Source of the DNA: Marinifilum flexuosum
Lineage (GTDB): Bacteria; Bacteroidota; Bacteroidia; Bacteroidales; Marinifilaceae
Assembly (NCBI RefSeq): GCF_003610555.1
Contig: NZ_RAPQ01000010.1
Location: 496,001-560,000, forward strand
DNA: 64,000 bases
Direction: 5' to 3'
In this document: positions 25,723 through 36,200 of the stretch, piece by piece
Layout of the letters: each line of letters opens with the position of its first letter
Position numbering within the stretch: the stretch's first letter is position 1
Program-made: the position numbers and the translations under genes
Notes under the pieces: model-generated
What the model saw: only the letters and a program-made list of their open reading frames with translations
Told to the model about the DNA's origin: nothing
Databases searched by the model: none

Positions 25723-26955
25723 ATGAATCTTATTGAGACTTTTTCAGAATTTAAAGAATTGAAAAACATCGATCGTGCTACCATGATGAGTGTTTTGGAA
25801 GATGTATTTAGAAATCTTCTTTTAAAGAACTATGGTACCGATGAAAATTTCGATATTATTATCAACCCAGACAAAGGTGACCTTGAAATCTGGAGAAACC
25901 GTGAAGTAGTTGAGGATGGAGAAGTAGAAGATTCAAATCTTCAGATTTCTCTTTCGGAAGCTAAGAAGATTGATGAAGATTATGAACTTGGCGAAGAGGT
26001 TACCGACGAGGTGAAATTCCTTGATTTTGGAAGACGTTCTATTTTAACATTGCGTCAGAACCTTTCAGCAAGAATTTTAGAATTAGAGAAAGATAATATC
26101 TTTAATAATTATAAGGACAGAATTGGTGAAATTGTAACTGGTGAGGTTTACCAAATCTGGAAAAAGGAAATTTTAATTTTGGATGACGAAGGAAATGAAT
26201 TGATCCTTCCTAAAACAGAACAGATTCCTTCTGACTACTTCCGTAAGGGAGAGTCGATCAGAGCTGTTGTAATTCGTGTAGAAGTGAAAAACAACAGTCC
26301 TCTAATTATTATTTCGAGAACTTCTCCAGTATTCCTTGAAAGATTATTTGAGCTTGAGGTTCCTGAAATTTTTGATGGATTAATTACCATCAAGAAAATT
26401 GTTCGCATACCTGGTGAAAGAGCAAAAGTTGCTGTTGAATCGTATGACGAAAGAATTGATCCGGTTGGAGCATGTGTTGGTATGAAAGGTTCGAGAATTC
26501 ACGGTATTGTTCGTGAGTTGAAAAACGAAAATATTGACGTGATCAACTTCACTGCCAATAAGCAATTATATATCACAAGAGCTCTTAACCCTGCAAAAAT
26601 ATCTTCTATCCAAATTAACGAAGAAGATGCTCGCGCAGATGTTTATCTGAATCCAGAAGAAGTATCACTGGCAATTGGTAAAGGCGGTTTAAATATTAAG
26701 CTTGCTAGTCAATTAACAGGATACGAAATTGATGTATATCGTGAGAAAACAGAGGAAGAAGCTGAGGAAGATGTAAATCTTTCAGAATTTACTGACGAAA
26801 TCGAAGCTTGGGTTATCGATGAGTTAAAGAAAATTGGTTGCGATACTGCAAGAAGCGTATTGGAACTATCAGCTGAAGAACTAGAAAAAAGAACTGATCT
26901 TGAAATAGAGACTATTAACGAAATTTTAGATATTTTTAGATCCGAATTTGAATAG
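25723..26955 (+). CDS. nusA: transcription termination/antitermination factor NusA
   Basis: 410 residues. N-terminal RNA-polymerase-binding domain (about 1-125), S1 domain (about 130-200, GEIVTGEVYQIWKKEI), then KH1 and KH2 (about 225-345, with VGACVGMKGSRIHGIV and AIGKGGLNIKLASQLTGYEI). A short C-terminal helix-hairpin-helix unit (DELKKIGCDTARSVLEL) ends the protein. It lacks the two acidic repeats of enterobacterial NusA, which is usual outside gamma-proteobacteria. Between rimP and infB. Confidence 0.96.
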   Translation: MNLIETFSEFKELKNIDRATMMSVLEDVFRNLLLKNYGTDENFDIIINPDKGDLEIWRNREVVEDGEVEDSNLQISLSEAKKIDEDYELGEEVTDEVKFLDFGRRSILTLRQNLSARILELEKDNIFNNYKDRIGEIVTGEVYQIWKKEILILDDEGNELILPKTEQIPSDYFRKGESIRAVVIRVEVKNNSPLIIISRTSPVFLERLFELEVPEIFDGLITIKKIVRIPGERAKVAVESYDERIDPVGACVGMKGSRIHGIVRELKNENIDVINFTANKQLYITRALNPAKISSIQINEEDARADVYLNPEEVSLAIGKGGLNIKLASQLTGYEIDVYREKTEEEAEEDVNLSEFTDEIEAWVIDELKKIGCDTARSVLELSAEELEKRTDLEIETINEILDIFRSEFE

Positions 26956-27023
26956 TCAGATTTTTAAGGACAGTTCCTCACAAATTATTGAAAACGGCAC
27001 ATTTTAACAGTTAACTTCAAAAT

Positions 27024-30023
27024 ATGGCAAAAGTCAATAAAAATAAAAGACTTAGTAAACTAGCAAGAGAATTCAATGTTGGTATATCTACTATTGTCGA
27101 TTTTCTGAATAAAAAAGGTATTGAGATTGATTCTAATCCGAATACCAAAGTTTCAGATGACGCTTATGATATTCTGGCAAAAGAGTATAGCTCTGATCTG
27201 AACCTTAAGAAAGAATCAGAGAAAGTAAATTTGAAAAGTACCCGAGAAAAGAAAGAAACTGTTTCTATCGATCCGAAATCGGAAGAAGGTACAAAAGAAG
27301 CAACTGTTGAAAAAACTGAAGAAGAAGCTCCGGCAAAAAATCCTGTTAAAGTTGTAGGGAAAATCGATTTAGATGCATTAAAGCCTAAAGCGAAACAGGA
27401 AAAGCCAGAAAAAACAGAAGATAAAGCTCCTTCGAAACCTGAAGAGAAACCTGCCAAAGCAGAAACTCCTAAGGTTGAGGAAAAACCTCAGACCGTTAAA
27501 AAAGAAGTAACTGAAAAACCATCAGAGCCGGCTACGCCTGCTAAAGATGCTCAAACTGTTAAAATGGAAAGCCCTAAAAAAGAGGAAGCAGCTCAAACCG
27601 AAAAACAAGAAAATAAGGAAGAGCTTAAAGTAGTAGGGAAAATTGATTTAGATTCTTTAAATCAGAAAACAAGACCTGCTAAAAAGACAAAAGCGGAGAA
27701 AGAAGTGGAGAGAAGAGAAAAGCAAAAGTCAGCTCCTCAACAAAAGCAACCTGCTAAAGAACAATCTGCTGAGCTACAAGCTCAAGGAAAACCAGTAGAA
27801 AAAGAAGAAATTTTTAAATCTTCTACTCAGAAACTTTCTGGTCCTACTGTAATTGGAAAAATTGAATTGCCTGTAGAGAAAAAGTCTACCAATAAAGACA
27901 AACAAGGTAACCAACAACGTAAAAAACGCAAAAGAATTAAAAAGGATAGCGAAAAAGTTAATGTTGGTAATCAGCAAGGCGGTCAACAAGGAAGACAGCA
28001 AGGTGGTCAGCAAGGAAAACAACAAGGTGGTCAGCAAGGCCGACAACAAGGAAAACAGCAGGGAGCTCAAGCTAACAAGTTCAAAAAACTGAAGAAGAAA
28101 AAAGCAGTTAAGAAGGAAGTTAGCGAAGAAGATGTACAAAAGCAAATTAAAGATACACTTGCAAGATTAACTTCGAAAGGTGGTAAGTCGAAAGGTTCGA
28201 AGCACCGTCGTGAAAAGAGAGAACAAGCAAGTGCTAAACAAGCTGAATTAGCTGAACAGGCTGCAGCAGAAAAGAATGTGTTGAAGTTGACCGAGTTCGT
28301 TACTGTAAACGAATTGGCAACAATGATGGAGGTTCCTGTAACCAATATTATTGCAACTTGTATGGGACTTGGTTTATTCGTATCCATCAACCAGCGTCTG
28401 GATGCTGAAACCATTGCCATTGTTGCTGAAGAATTCAATTACAAAGCTGAATTTGTAAGTGTTGAACTTCAAGAATCTATTGAAGAAGAAGAAGACAAAG
28501 AGGAAGACTTGGTTGAACGCCCACCAATTGTAACGGTAATGGGTCACGTTGACCATGGTAAAACTTCTCTTTTGGACTACATTCGTCATGCAAACGTAAT
28601 TGCCGGTGAGGCCGGAGGTATTACCCAGCACATTGGTGCATACAATGTAGCACTAGACGATGGAAGAAAGATTACTTTCCTTGATACACCAGGTCACGAA
28701 GCCTTTACAGCGATGCGTGCACGTGGTGCTCAGGTAACCGACATAGCAATTATTATTGTTGCTGCTGATGATAACGTGATGCCACAGACAATTGAGGCAA
28801 TCAACCATGCAAGTGCAGCAGGAGTACCAATTGTATTTGCAATCAACAAAATTGATAAGCCGGGAGCTGATCCTGAAAGAATCAAAGGTGAATTGGCTAA
28901 CATGAACTACTTGGTTGAAGACTGGGGTGGTAAGTACCAATGTCAGGAAATTTCGGCTAAGAATGGTATCAATATCGAAGACTTATTGGAAAAAGTATTG
29001 CTTGAGGCTGAAATGTTAGAAGCAAAAGCAAATCCAAATAAACGTGCGATTGGTTCGGTTATCGAATCATCATTAGATAAAGGTCGTGGTTACGTAACTA
29101 CTCTTTTGGTACAAGCTGGTACTTTGAAAGTTGGTGATGTATTATTGGCAGGTAGTTATACAGGTCACGTAAAAGCGATGTTTAATGAACGTGGAAACAA
29201 GATTGAAGCTGTTGGACCATCAGAGCCAGCATTGATTCTTGGTTTGAATGGTGCTCCACAAGCAGGTGACAACTTTAACGTTATGGAGAGCGAAAGAGAG
29301 GCTCGTAACATTGCTAACAAGCGTGAGCAGTTACAGCGTGAGCAAGGACTTCGTACTCAGAAACACATTACTCTTGATGAGATTGGTCGTCGTATTGCGA
29401 TCGGAAACTTCCAGGAATTGAACGTGATTGTGAAAGGTGATGTGGATGGATCTATCGAAGCACTATCTGACTCATTGATCAAGCTATCTACTGAAGAAAT
29501 TCAGGTGAATGTAATTCACAAAGCTGTTGGTCAGATTTCCGAATCAGATGTAATGTTAGCAACAGCATCTAACGCAATTATCGTAGGTTTCCAGGTACGT
29601 CCTTCAGTTGGAGCACGTAGATTGGCTGAGAAAGAAGAAATCGATATCCGTCTGTACTCAATTATCTACGATGCAATCGAAGAATTGAAATCAGCAATGG
29701 AAGGTATGCTTTCTCCAGAAATCAAGGAAGAGATTGTGGCGACTGTTGAGGTTCTTGAGACATTCAAAATCTCTAAGGTTGGTACCATTGCCGGATGTCT
29801 TGTTCGTGAAGGTAAGATCAAGCGTAGCTCTAAGATCCGCCTGATTCGCGACGGTATTGTAATCTACACTGGAGAACTTGGTTCGTTGAAACGTTTTAAA
29901 GACGATGCGAAAGAAGTTGTGAAAGGATACGAATGTGGTCTAAATATCGAAAAGTACAACGATATCAAAGTTGGCGATATGGTAGAAGCATTCGAAGAAG
30001 TAGAGGTTAAGAAGAAATTGTAA
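27024..30023 (+). CDS. infB: translation initiation factor IF-2
   Basis: 999 residues. An N-terminal IF2_N unit (1-55) is followed by a long disordered Lys/Glu/Pro region (60-400). Three short echoes of [10 protein letters not shown], and a Gln/Gly repeat at about 315-350, lie in it. A second IF2_N unit follows near 420. The GTPase domain has G1 GHVDHGKTS near residue 507, G2 [11 protein letters not shown]3 DTPGHEAF and G4 NKIDKP, followed by the beta-barrel and C-terminal fMet-tRNA-binding domains. It places fMet-tRNA on the 30S subunit. Last gene of the operon, closed by a terminator. Two initiator tRNA genes lie elsewhere in the window. Confidence 0.98.
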   Translation: MAKVNKNKRLSKLAREFNVGISTIVDFLNKKGIEIDSNPNTKVSDDAYDILAKEYSSDLNLKKESEKVNLKSTREKKETVSIDPKSEEGTKEATVEKTEEEAPAKNPVKVVGKIDLDALKPKAKQEKPEKTEDKAPSKPEEKPAKAETPKVEEKPQTVKKEVTEKPSEPATPAKDAQTVKMESPKKEEAAQTEKQENKEELKVVGKIDLDSLNQKTRPAKKTKAEKEVERREKQKSAPQQKQPAKEQSAELQAQGKPVEKEEIFKSSTQKLSGPTVIGKIELPVEKKSTNKDKQGNQQRKKRKRIKKDSEKVNVGNQQGGQQGRQQGGQQGKQQGGQQGRQQGKQQGAQANKFKKLKKKKAVKKEVSEEDVQKQIKDTLARLTSKGGKSKGSKHRREKREQASAKQAELAEQAAAEKNVLKLTEFVTVNELATMMEVPVTNIIATCMGLGLFVSINQRLDAETIAIVAEEFNYKAEFVSVELQESIEEEEDKEEDLVERPPIVTVMGHVDHGKTSLLDYIRHANVIAGEAGGITQHIGAYNVALDDGRKITFLDTPGHEAFTAMRARGAQVTDIAIIIVAADDNVMPQTIEAINHASAAGVPIVFAINKIDKPGADPERIKGELANMNYLVEDWGGKYQCQEISAKNGINIEDLLEKVLLEAEMLEAKANPNKRAIGSVIESSLDKGRGYVTTLLVQAGTLKVGDVLLAGSYTGHVKAMFNERGNKIEAVGPSEPALILGLNGAPQAGDNFNVMESEREARNIANKREQLQREQGLRTQKHITLDEIGRRIAIGNFQELNVIVKGDVDGSIEALSDSLIKLSTEEIQVNVIHKAVGQISESDVMLATASNAIIVGFQVRPSVGARRLAEKEEIDIRLYSIIYDAIEELKSAMEGMLSPEIKEEIVATVEVLETFKISKVGTIAGCLVREGKIKRSSKIRLIRDGIVIYTGELGSLKRFKDDAKEVVKGYECGLNIEKYNDIKVGDMVEAFEEVEVKKKL
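27981..28076 (+). repeat. in-frame 24-bp repeats in infB (Gly-Gln-Gln-Gly region)
   Basis: About four 24-bp units starting at 27981, 28005, 28029 and 28053, each encoding GQQG(R/K)QQG. They sit in the disordered linker, so changes in unit number would be tolerated. Confidence 0.8.
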
Positions 30024-30044
30024 GAAACAATTCCTATCATATAG

Positions 30045-30071
30045 AAAAGCAGTCCAAATTGGACTGCTTTT
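30045..30071 (+). terminator. Rho-independent terminator of rimP-nusA-infB
   Basis: AAAAGCAGTCCA paired with TGGACTGCTTTT, 3-nt loop, followed by more T. Strong. Confidence 0.93.
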
Positions 30072-30260
30072 TTTATTTGTTATAACTCCCCAATTAATGA
30101 TTTTAGGAACATCTAATTCTAAGGAAAATTGAATTTGAAATAACTCACTATAAAAATAATTAAAAATTCGTGCAGCGTTTTTAATTACTTATGTATTCTA
30201 TAGGTAAATTGCATAAACTTATCATATCCTCAATATTGGTAAGATCATAAATACGCACGA

Positions 30261-30800
30261 ATGAAGAAACTTTTTCTAAAAAATAAGAAGTCCATATTCA
30301 ATAAGATCTACGAGAATCATTCTCAACAGTTGTTTTTATTGATTCTTCGCTATGTTGTATCTCAATTCGATGCTGAAGAAGTCTTGCAAAGAGGATTTAT
30401 AAAGATTTACGAGGCTTTAGATGATTTTACCTATGAAAATGATAAAGCCAGTTTAGGGTGGTTAAAACGCATCATGATCAATGAAAGTCTTCTCTTTTTA
30501 AGAGAACAAAAACGTTTGACCTTATCTGATAACATTTCTTTTATTGAAAATTCATCCAATCATTCGCCTGAAGTGGAAAATAAACTTGGTATGGACGATT
30601 GCTTAAATCTCGTAAGAAATTTACCCGATGGATACCGTACCGTATTCAATCTTTATGTTATTGAAGGATATGCACACAAAGAAATTGCAGATATTCTTCA
30701 CATTAGTGAAAGTGCCTCACGATCGCAACTCACCAGGGCACGAAACATTTTAAAAACACAACTAAAATCATTGAATTATGCAACCGAACTCGTTGGATAG
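30261..30800 (+). CDS. ECF-type RNA polymerase sigma factor
   Basis: 179 residues. Region 2 covers about residues 14-80 (QLFLLILRYVVSQFDAEEVL then GFIKIYEAL, the -10 recognition helices). Region 4 is at about 115-170 (LPDGYRTVFNLYVIEGYAHK, then EIADILHISESASRSQLTRA, an HTH). There are no regions 1 or 3. Its 3' end overlaps the next gene by 23 nt, as is usual for a sigma factor and its membrane-bound partner. It probably directs the genes for an envelope response that includes the two following genes. Confidence 0.93.
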   Translation: MKKLFLKNKKSIFNKIYENHSQQLFLLILRYVVSQFDAEEVLQRGFIKIYEALDDFTYENDKASLGWLKRIMINESLLFLREQKRLTLSDNISFIENSSNHSPEVENKLGMDDCLNLVRNLPDGYRTVFNLYVIEGYAHKEIADILHISESASRSQLTRARNILKTQLKSLNYATELVG

Positions 30801-31380
30801 CATTATTAAAAATAATTTGGAAAACCAGTCGGAATTGCCCTCAAATGTACATTTCGACAAGGAGAGACTACGTTCTTCAATCGATAAACGAATCAATCAG
30901 CAATCGAGAGAGCACAAGTGGCAAATTATAGCAGCACTGCTTATATTATTACTTGGATCTTCATTATTCCTGCATTACCAGCAATACAGCATTATAACAA
31001 AGCAAAAACAAAATATAGGTAATCAAGAGCAGTTAATTTCCTCGCTACACAGCGAAAATGAGAATATTAAAAGTGAAAATTATTTACTGATCGATTCCAT
31101 TTCAAAATCGAATATTGCCCAAATGGAAAAGCCAAAACAGATAGCTTTACCGCAACTTCCAATGATAGTTATCAATCAGCCTATTGTATTTCAAAATAAG
31201 GTTGAAGACAAACTATACATACAAATTGTCGAACGAATAAAAATAAAGGAAACAGATAGCGAGATTCCGGAACTCGACCTGCCTGTTTACTATGAAAGTG
31301 ATCGTTTGGCAAGCAATACAAATAAACAATCTAACAGCAAATCATTTGCAAGAAAGATTGTCAAACTCTTTAAAAATTAA
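30778..31380 (+). CDS. single-pass membrane protein, probable anti-sigma factor
   Basis: 200 residues. A cytoplasmic N-terminus of about 50 residues comes first, then one transmembrane segment (about 52-68, IIAALLILLLGSSLFL), then a coiled-coil-like periplasmic part. No ZAS zinc motif is visible, so the anti-sigma role rests on position (overlap of 23 nt with the ECF sigma gene) and topology. The C-terminus is basic. The next gene begins 4 nt after its stop. Confidence 0.72.
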   Translation: MQPNSLDSIIKNNLENQSELPSNVHFDKERLRSSIDKRINQQSREHKWQIIAALLILLLGSSLFLHYQQYSIITKQKQNIGNQEQLISSLHSENENIKSENYLLIDSISKSNIAQMEKPKQIALPQLPMIVINQPIVFQNKVEDKLYIQIVERIKIKETDSEIPELDLPVYYESDRLASNTNKQSNSKSFARKIVKLFKN

Positions 31381-31384
31381 AGTC

Positions 31385-32590
31385 ATGAAAAAAATATTAA
31401 TTCTACTTATTCTAATCGTATTAATCATTCCTTCTGCTCAATCACAAGGAAAGTGGTTTAATGCTCCAAAAAATTATCAATATGGATTTTCAAACAAAAG
31501 AGATACTCTTTACATCGATTATGGTAATGGAAAGAAAATTGAATTCAGCTATTCCTGGCACAATATTTTTGGTTCCATAGATAATGACTTTTCCTCCAAA
31601 CACTTTTGGAATCCTTTAAATCTGGAATTAAAAATCCTGAAGGAGAAGATTAAAGAAATTCCTTTAAAAGAGGATAAAAAATACCATATAACACTTCACT
31701 CACAGAGACCTAATCTATATTCTGCTGAATTTTTTGAAGCGATAAAACTTAACAATCAAGAAGCAAAAGAATCAGGTCTGTCGAAAGAAAAAAGAGATAG
31801 CTTATTACATGTTACTTTTAAAAACTATTACAAAGGTAAAATCAAGAAAAAACATAAACTTACGGTTAATGAAAGAAAAACCTCGGAAGAGAATCGAGAG
31901 TATTTAATTGTGCAAAACAAACTCTACAACAAAGCACAATGGCAACATATCATAGAAATTAAAGAATTGCTTTGGAGTGTAAAGCTTTACATAACCGATC
32001 TTGACGAACTTAAAGAATTCGATATTAACGAAATTCAAACGTTTATGGCAAGTGAGAAAGACAGATTCCTAAAAAGAAGATATTACCAGTACTTTTCAAA
32101 GTTACATTATAAGAAAGAAAATGGTGAATTTAGATATGAGCGAACTCTTGGAGAAAAAAGAGAGAAAAGACCACTATTCCTAAAACTAGGTTTTGATGCA
32201 GGCTTTGGTAGTTCTGTAATTAAAAGTAAATTATCAGCAGACATAAGTGCAGGCATCAATCTCTACTTTAATGAAAATTTACAGTATGCTGCCAAACTAG
32301 GCATAAGAACTCAAGCCAAATCATTTGGAATTGATAATAAAATCCGAAACAATGTTTTTATTGATGCTTTAATGGATATTAATATTGCTGAAAGCTTTAA
32401 AAAAGCACAGTGGATCGGTGCTGGATTTGGTTACTTGGTAAAACGAGAAGGAAATATTTATGGAAAAGATACGGCCAGGGCATTTTTTAAGTATGGTTTC
32501 ACAAATGGAATTGCCATCCAGCCCGAATTCAACTTCTCCTTTCATGATGAAAAATTTCTTTTAGGAATTGGTGTTTCCTTCAACTTCTAA
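31385..32590 (+). CDS. outer-membrane beta-barrel-type protein of an ECF cluster
   Basis: 401 residues from the ATG at 31385 (signal peptide MKKILILLILIVLIIPSAQS); an in-frame upstream extension overlaps the previous gene and is unlikely. The first 250 residues are charged and helical-looking (many Lys/Glu). The last 130 show alternating beta strands (LFLKLGFDAGFGSSV, ADISAGINLYF, YAAKLGIRTQ, FLLGIGVSFNF) and end in Phe, as outer-membrane barrels do. I do not recognise the N-terminal part. It is the likely output or sensor protein of the sigma/anti-sigma pair upstream. Confidence 0.75.
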   Translation: MKKILILLILIVLIIPSAQSQGKWFNAPKNYQYGFSNKRDTLYIDYGNGKKIEFSYSWHNIFGSIDNDFSSKHFWNPLNLELKILKEKIKEIPLKEDKKYHITLHSQRPNLYSAEFFEAIKLNNQEAKESGLSKEKRDSLLHVTFKNYYKGKIKKKHKLTVNERKTSEENREYLIVQNKLYNKAQWQHIIEIKELLWSVKLYITDLDELKEFDINEIQTFMASEKDRFLKRRYYQYFSKLHYKKENGEFRYERTLGEKREKRPLFLKLGFDAGFGSSVIKSKLSADISAGINLYFNENLQYAAKLGIRTQAKSFGIDNKIRNNVFIDALMDINIAESFKKAQWIGAGFGYLVKREGNIYGKDTARAFFKYGFTNGIAIQPEFNFSFHDEKFLLGIGVSFNF

Positions 32591-32601
32591 TACACAAACA
32601 A

Positions 32602-32631
32602 AAACCCTCACACAAGGTAGTGCGAGGGTTT
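32602..32631. terminator. bidirectional terminator
   Basis: AAACCCTC-CAC and GTG-GAGGGTTT pair around one A-C mismatch with a 6-nt loop. It separates the convergent barrel gene and gcvH. Confidence 0.85.
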
Positions 32632-32652
32632 CTCTATATTTTCAGAATACTA

Positions 32653-33027
32653 TTATAGTAATTCTTTATAAGCTTCAGCAGAAAGTAATTCTTCTAACTC
32701 AGCAGTATCAGCCAATTTGATTTTGATAATCCAACCTTCACCATAAGGATCAGAATTGATCAAATCTGGAGCATCTTCCAACTTCTCGTTGAATTCTAAT
32801 ACTTCACCACCAACTGGCATAAACATGTCAGATACAGTTTTAACGGCTTCGATAGTTCCGAATACTTCTTCCTTATCTAATTCTTCGCCTTCAGTTTCTA
32901 CTTCAACAAAAACGATGTCTCCTAGTTCTCCCTGAGCGAAATCAGTAACACCAATAAAAGCTTCTTCGCCTTCTACACGTACCCACTCGTGATCTTTAGT
33001 GTACTTCAAATTTTCTGGTACATTCAT
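32653..33027 (-). CDS. gcvH: glycine cleavage system H protein
   Basis: GcvH carries the lipoyl arm that shuttles the aminomethyl group in glycine cleavage. 124 residues from the ATG at 33027 ([20 protein letters not shown]); a longer in-frame extension crosses a candidate promoter. The lipoylated lysine is Lys63 in [13 protein letters not shown]. The C-terminus [10 protein letters not shown] is typical. No other gcv gene is nearby. Its place after sprA is a conserved order in gliding Bacteroidota rather than a metabolic cluster. Confidence 0.96.
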   Translation of the reverse strand: MNVPENLKYTKDHEWVRVEGEEAFIGVTDFAQGELGDIVFVEVETEGEELDKEEVFGTIEAVKTVSDMFMPVGGEVLEFNEKLEDAPDLINSDPYGEGWIIKIKLADTAELEELLSAEAYKELL

Positions 33028-33065
33028 GATAGTATGTTGTTTTAAAAGAGGTTTATAAACTGCTC

Positions 33066-33073
33066 CAAATTTA
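33066..33073 (-). promoter_or_regulatory. candidate -7 box for gcvH
   Basis: TAAATTTG on the minus strand, 39 nt before the gcvH ATG. No good -33 box. Low support. Confidence 0.35.
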
Positions 33074-33230
33074 CAGTTTTTTTTCAATAATTAAATATTA
33101 GTAATTGAGTAAATCAACTATTGAATGTATGATCTTTATCACATTCTAGATCAATATCATACAATAAACCTATTGAATATTAATAGTTCATGAAAAATAT
33201 TCTTGTTTCAACCTGCTCTTAAACACTTTA

Positions 33231-36200
33231 TTAATTCGCTAATGTAAATCTTATACTTGCCCCAAACTCTGTGGTTGTAGTTGGATAAGAAAGTGATACG
33301 TAAGGTGTATTTACAATTCTATCGTAATACAAACGCAGGTTGAATCTGTTACTCAAAACATAATCTGCACTAAACTTTAAGGTAACCACCTTTTGGCCAG
33401 AAGTTAGCTGATCTACTTCATCAACAATTTTTCGAATAATGGTACTGTTCTTTCTTACTGATAAATCTGCTCTTAAATTCAAATCTGAATTGTATTTTTT
33501 CTGGCGAGAACCAGATCCAATTATCATTCCGAAATTATCAAATCGATATCCCATACCAAAAATCATTTCGTTCGAAGCTACTTCGGTTAACTGAGTATTG
33601 GACAGGCTCAATATTAGGTTACGTGTACGTTTAATTTCAAAACTTGTAGAAAAATTATTTTTCCAAATCATATCAACATTAATCAATGGATTAAACTGCT
33701 CATTAATCGAAATTGAATTCACATCGTACAAATTGTAAAAATTACCCGTAATCTTATTTATTTCAAGAAATCCATCTTCATCTACTTCGGCAGATAAATT
33801 TGTTGTGTAGGAACCAACGTCATAAGTTGAAGTATATGCGTGACTCAAGTTTATGGATTTGAAATAACGTCGAATAAATGGAATTTTTGACAAGCCTTCG
33901 AATGAAACTCTCCAATTTGGTTTCATTTTAGCAATTCCAGGGAACAATTTATTGAAGCCACTTCCTACATTACCATATGCTTTAAGAAAAGCTGGAATCA
34001 ACACTTCCTGTGAAGTTGAAGTAAATCCGTTGTAATATCCTGTTCCTTTATCACCATCCATAATCTCTTCGTCCTCATATGATGCACCATAACGTTGTTG
34101 CGCTAACCTTAAAGATTCAGATTTGCGATTTTCCAGGAACTTGTTGAAATACTCCGACGAATAATCTCCAGTATTACCTATGGTAAAAAATGCCGATTTT
34201 AAACTTAAGAAACTCATGCTAAAGTTTCCTGACTTTACAAGATTTTCATTACTAAACCTATCATTATCTTTGTCATAGATGTAATACTCACTTCTATTTC
34301 TTGAATAATTTCTATTTGCAGTAAGATCAATTTTCAATCCTTTAAAAGGTTCAATTGTACTACGAATTGAAAAATTCTGAGTATGACTCATTACATATGG
34401 ATCATTCATTGTAGGATCAGTTGTAATCCAACCTTTATCAGCAGCTCTACGCGCAAAGTTTTTATCTTGCTGACCAGTTAAAAAACCAAATCCAGGAGCT
34501 TTTGTTCCATTGAATGATTCCCCACCAAAATAGTTTGTCTGTGGTAAATATCCAGGTAAAGTTGTCGAGTTAATTTCAGAATAATTAACACTTATATTTC
34601 TCACGCTCATTAATGTTCTCAGAAAGTTTTCTCCAATAACCGCAAACACGTTATCTTTCTCGGTAACTTTACCGGTAACGCGTACCCTAACATCTTTAAC
34701 AGTTCGAGAAGCTGTTATTTTAGCTCGATTTCCGGTAACAGGTTTAACCTTAATTTTCACCTCTTTTCCTAACTTATCGTAGGCTCTAATGGTAATATCC
34801 TCAGTCATTAATTTGTGATAAATGGAAACAGGTACTCCTGCTTTCAATTCATCAACTTTACCGTCATAATTTACCTTCTTGTATGATTTGGTTTTCTTTT
34901 TATACTTACGGTTCGAATTGTATTTGCGATTGATCTTCTTTAAAATGCCAACTTTATTATACAAACTTGTCATTTTTAATTGACCATTCAACTGAATATT
35001 ATTCGAATTTCGAATGGTGTTACCCAACTCAATTGTATCGGCAGTAATTGCTCCTGCATTCCAATCATACGCACCTGAATAACGTGCATTAAGCGAAGTC
35101 CAGTTAAACAACGGAATTTTATTAATCGGAACGGTATAAGTCACATTAAACTTATGGTGGTATTTAATATTTCGTCCACCATCCATTAAATTATTCCAAA
35201 TCGAATCTTTCCAAATTTCATAAGCATCACGATCTCTATGCTTATCAACAATACCATCTGGTTCATCGATACGTGAAGTATTTGTTGCAGAAAAATCGAA
35301 TTTTAAGCCTTTCGTTAGGTTGTATTTCAAATCGTAATATCTGTACCAAATAAAATCTTTATCGTATGATGGGTCGATTTTTAATCCTGGTTCTTCAATA
35401 TTTCGTTTTTCTATTTCATGATAGTAACGTTGAATATCCGAACGGAAAGACAATTGTGTTGGCAAATAATAGAAATTGAAATCCTTTAATAACCTAAACA
35501 TAGGCTTTTGAAAAGCTTTTACCTTTTTGAATGGCTGTACAATTTTCGGGCGCTCGGTATAATTATAGCTAAGTACACCACGATAATTTTTCTCCAAATC
35601 AAGAGTCGTATTTACATCTCTCGAATAAGTTTCATTATACGAATAAGTCATTGATAAATTTGAAACATCAAGCAGTTTTGCTTTTCCTTCCTGCTTCTCG
35701 ATTCGAACATTGGTAAGGTTGAAACTTTTTCGTTTGGTATATTCTTGTGCCCTATGTTTAATCTCTTCTCTTTCTTCTTTATTCTCTGCATTTTCCAAAG
35801 CTATATCCAAAGGAATATCAGGATCCAAAGGATCATACTCAGGTGTAACAGTTTCTTCTGAAATTGCATAGTACATCGGAATTCTCACTCCTGATTTTTC
35901 AGGGAAGAATTTTCCTAACTCCAAACTTGCAGAAAAATCATATTGGAAAATATCATCTTTATAGCGCTCATTAACACCATCTTCTATACCTCCAAAACCT
36001 GAAGTAATCTGACTTCCAGACCATGTTACCGTACCCAAGTCTGCCAATTTTGTTGTTACTCTTAAATTTGCAGCCCAACCTCCATCTTCATCAAAATCAG
36101 ACAAACGTAATTCATTCATCCAAACTTCGACTGATTTTGGCTGATTGTCATCACTACCAGTAATATCTTCAAGTGGATTTTTAATCCCAATCATTATGGT

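Noticed and set aside
27164-28940. Long minus-strand frames opposite infB
   Set aside because: Hydrophobic-looking products are mirror images of the Lys/Glu-rich infB codons; no starts or promoters support them.
32653-33087. Longer GcvH start at 33087
   Set aside because: The extra 20 residues precede the canonical start of the family and overlap a candidate -7 box.
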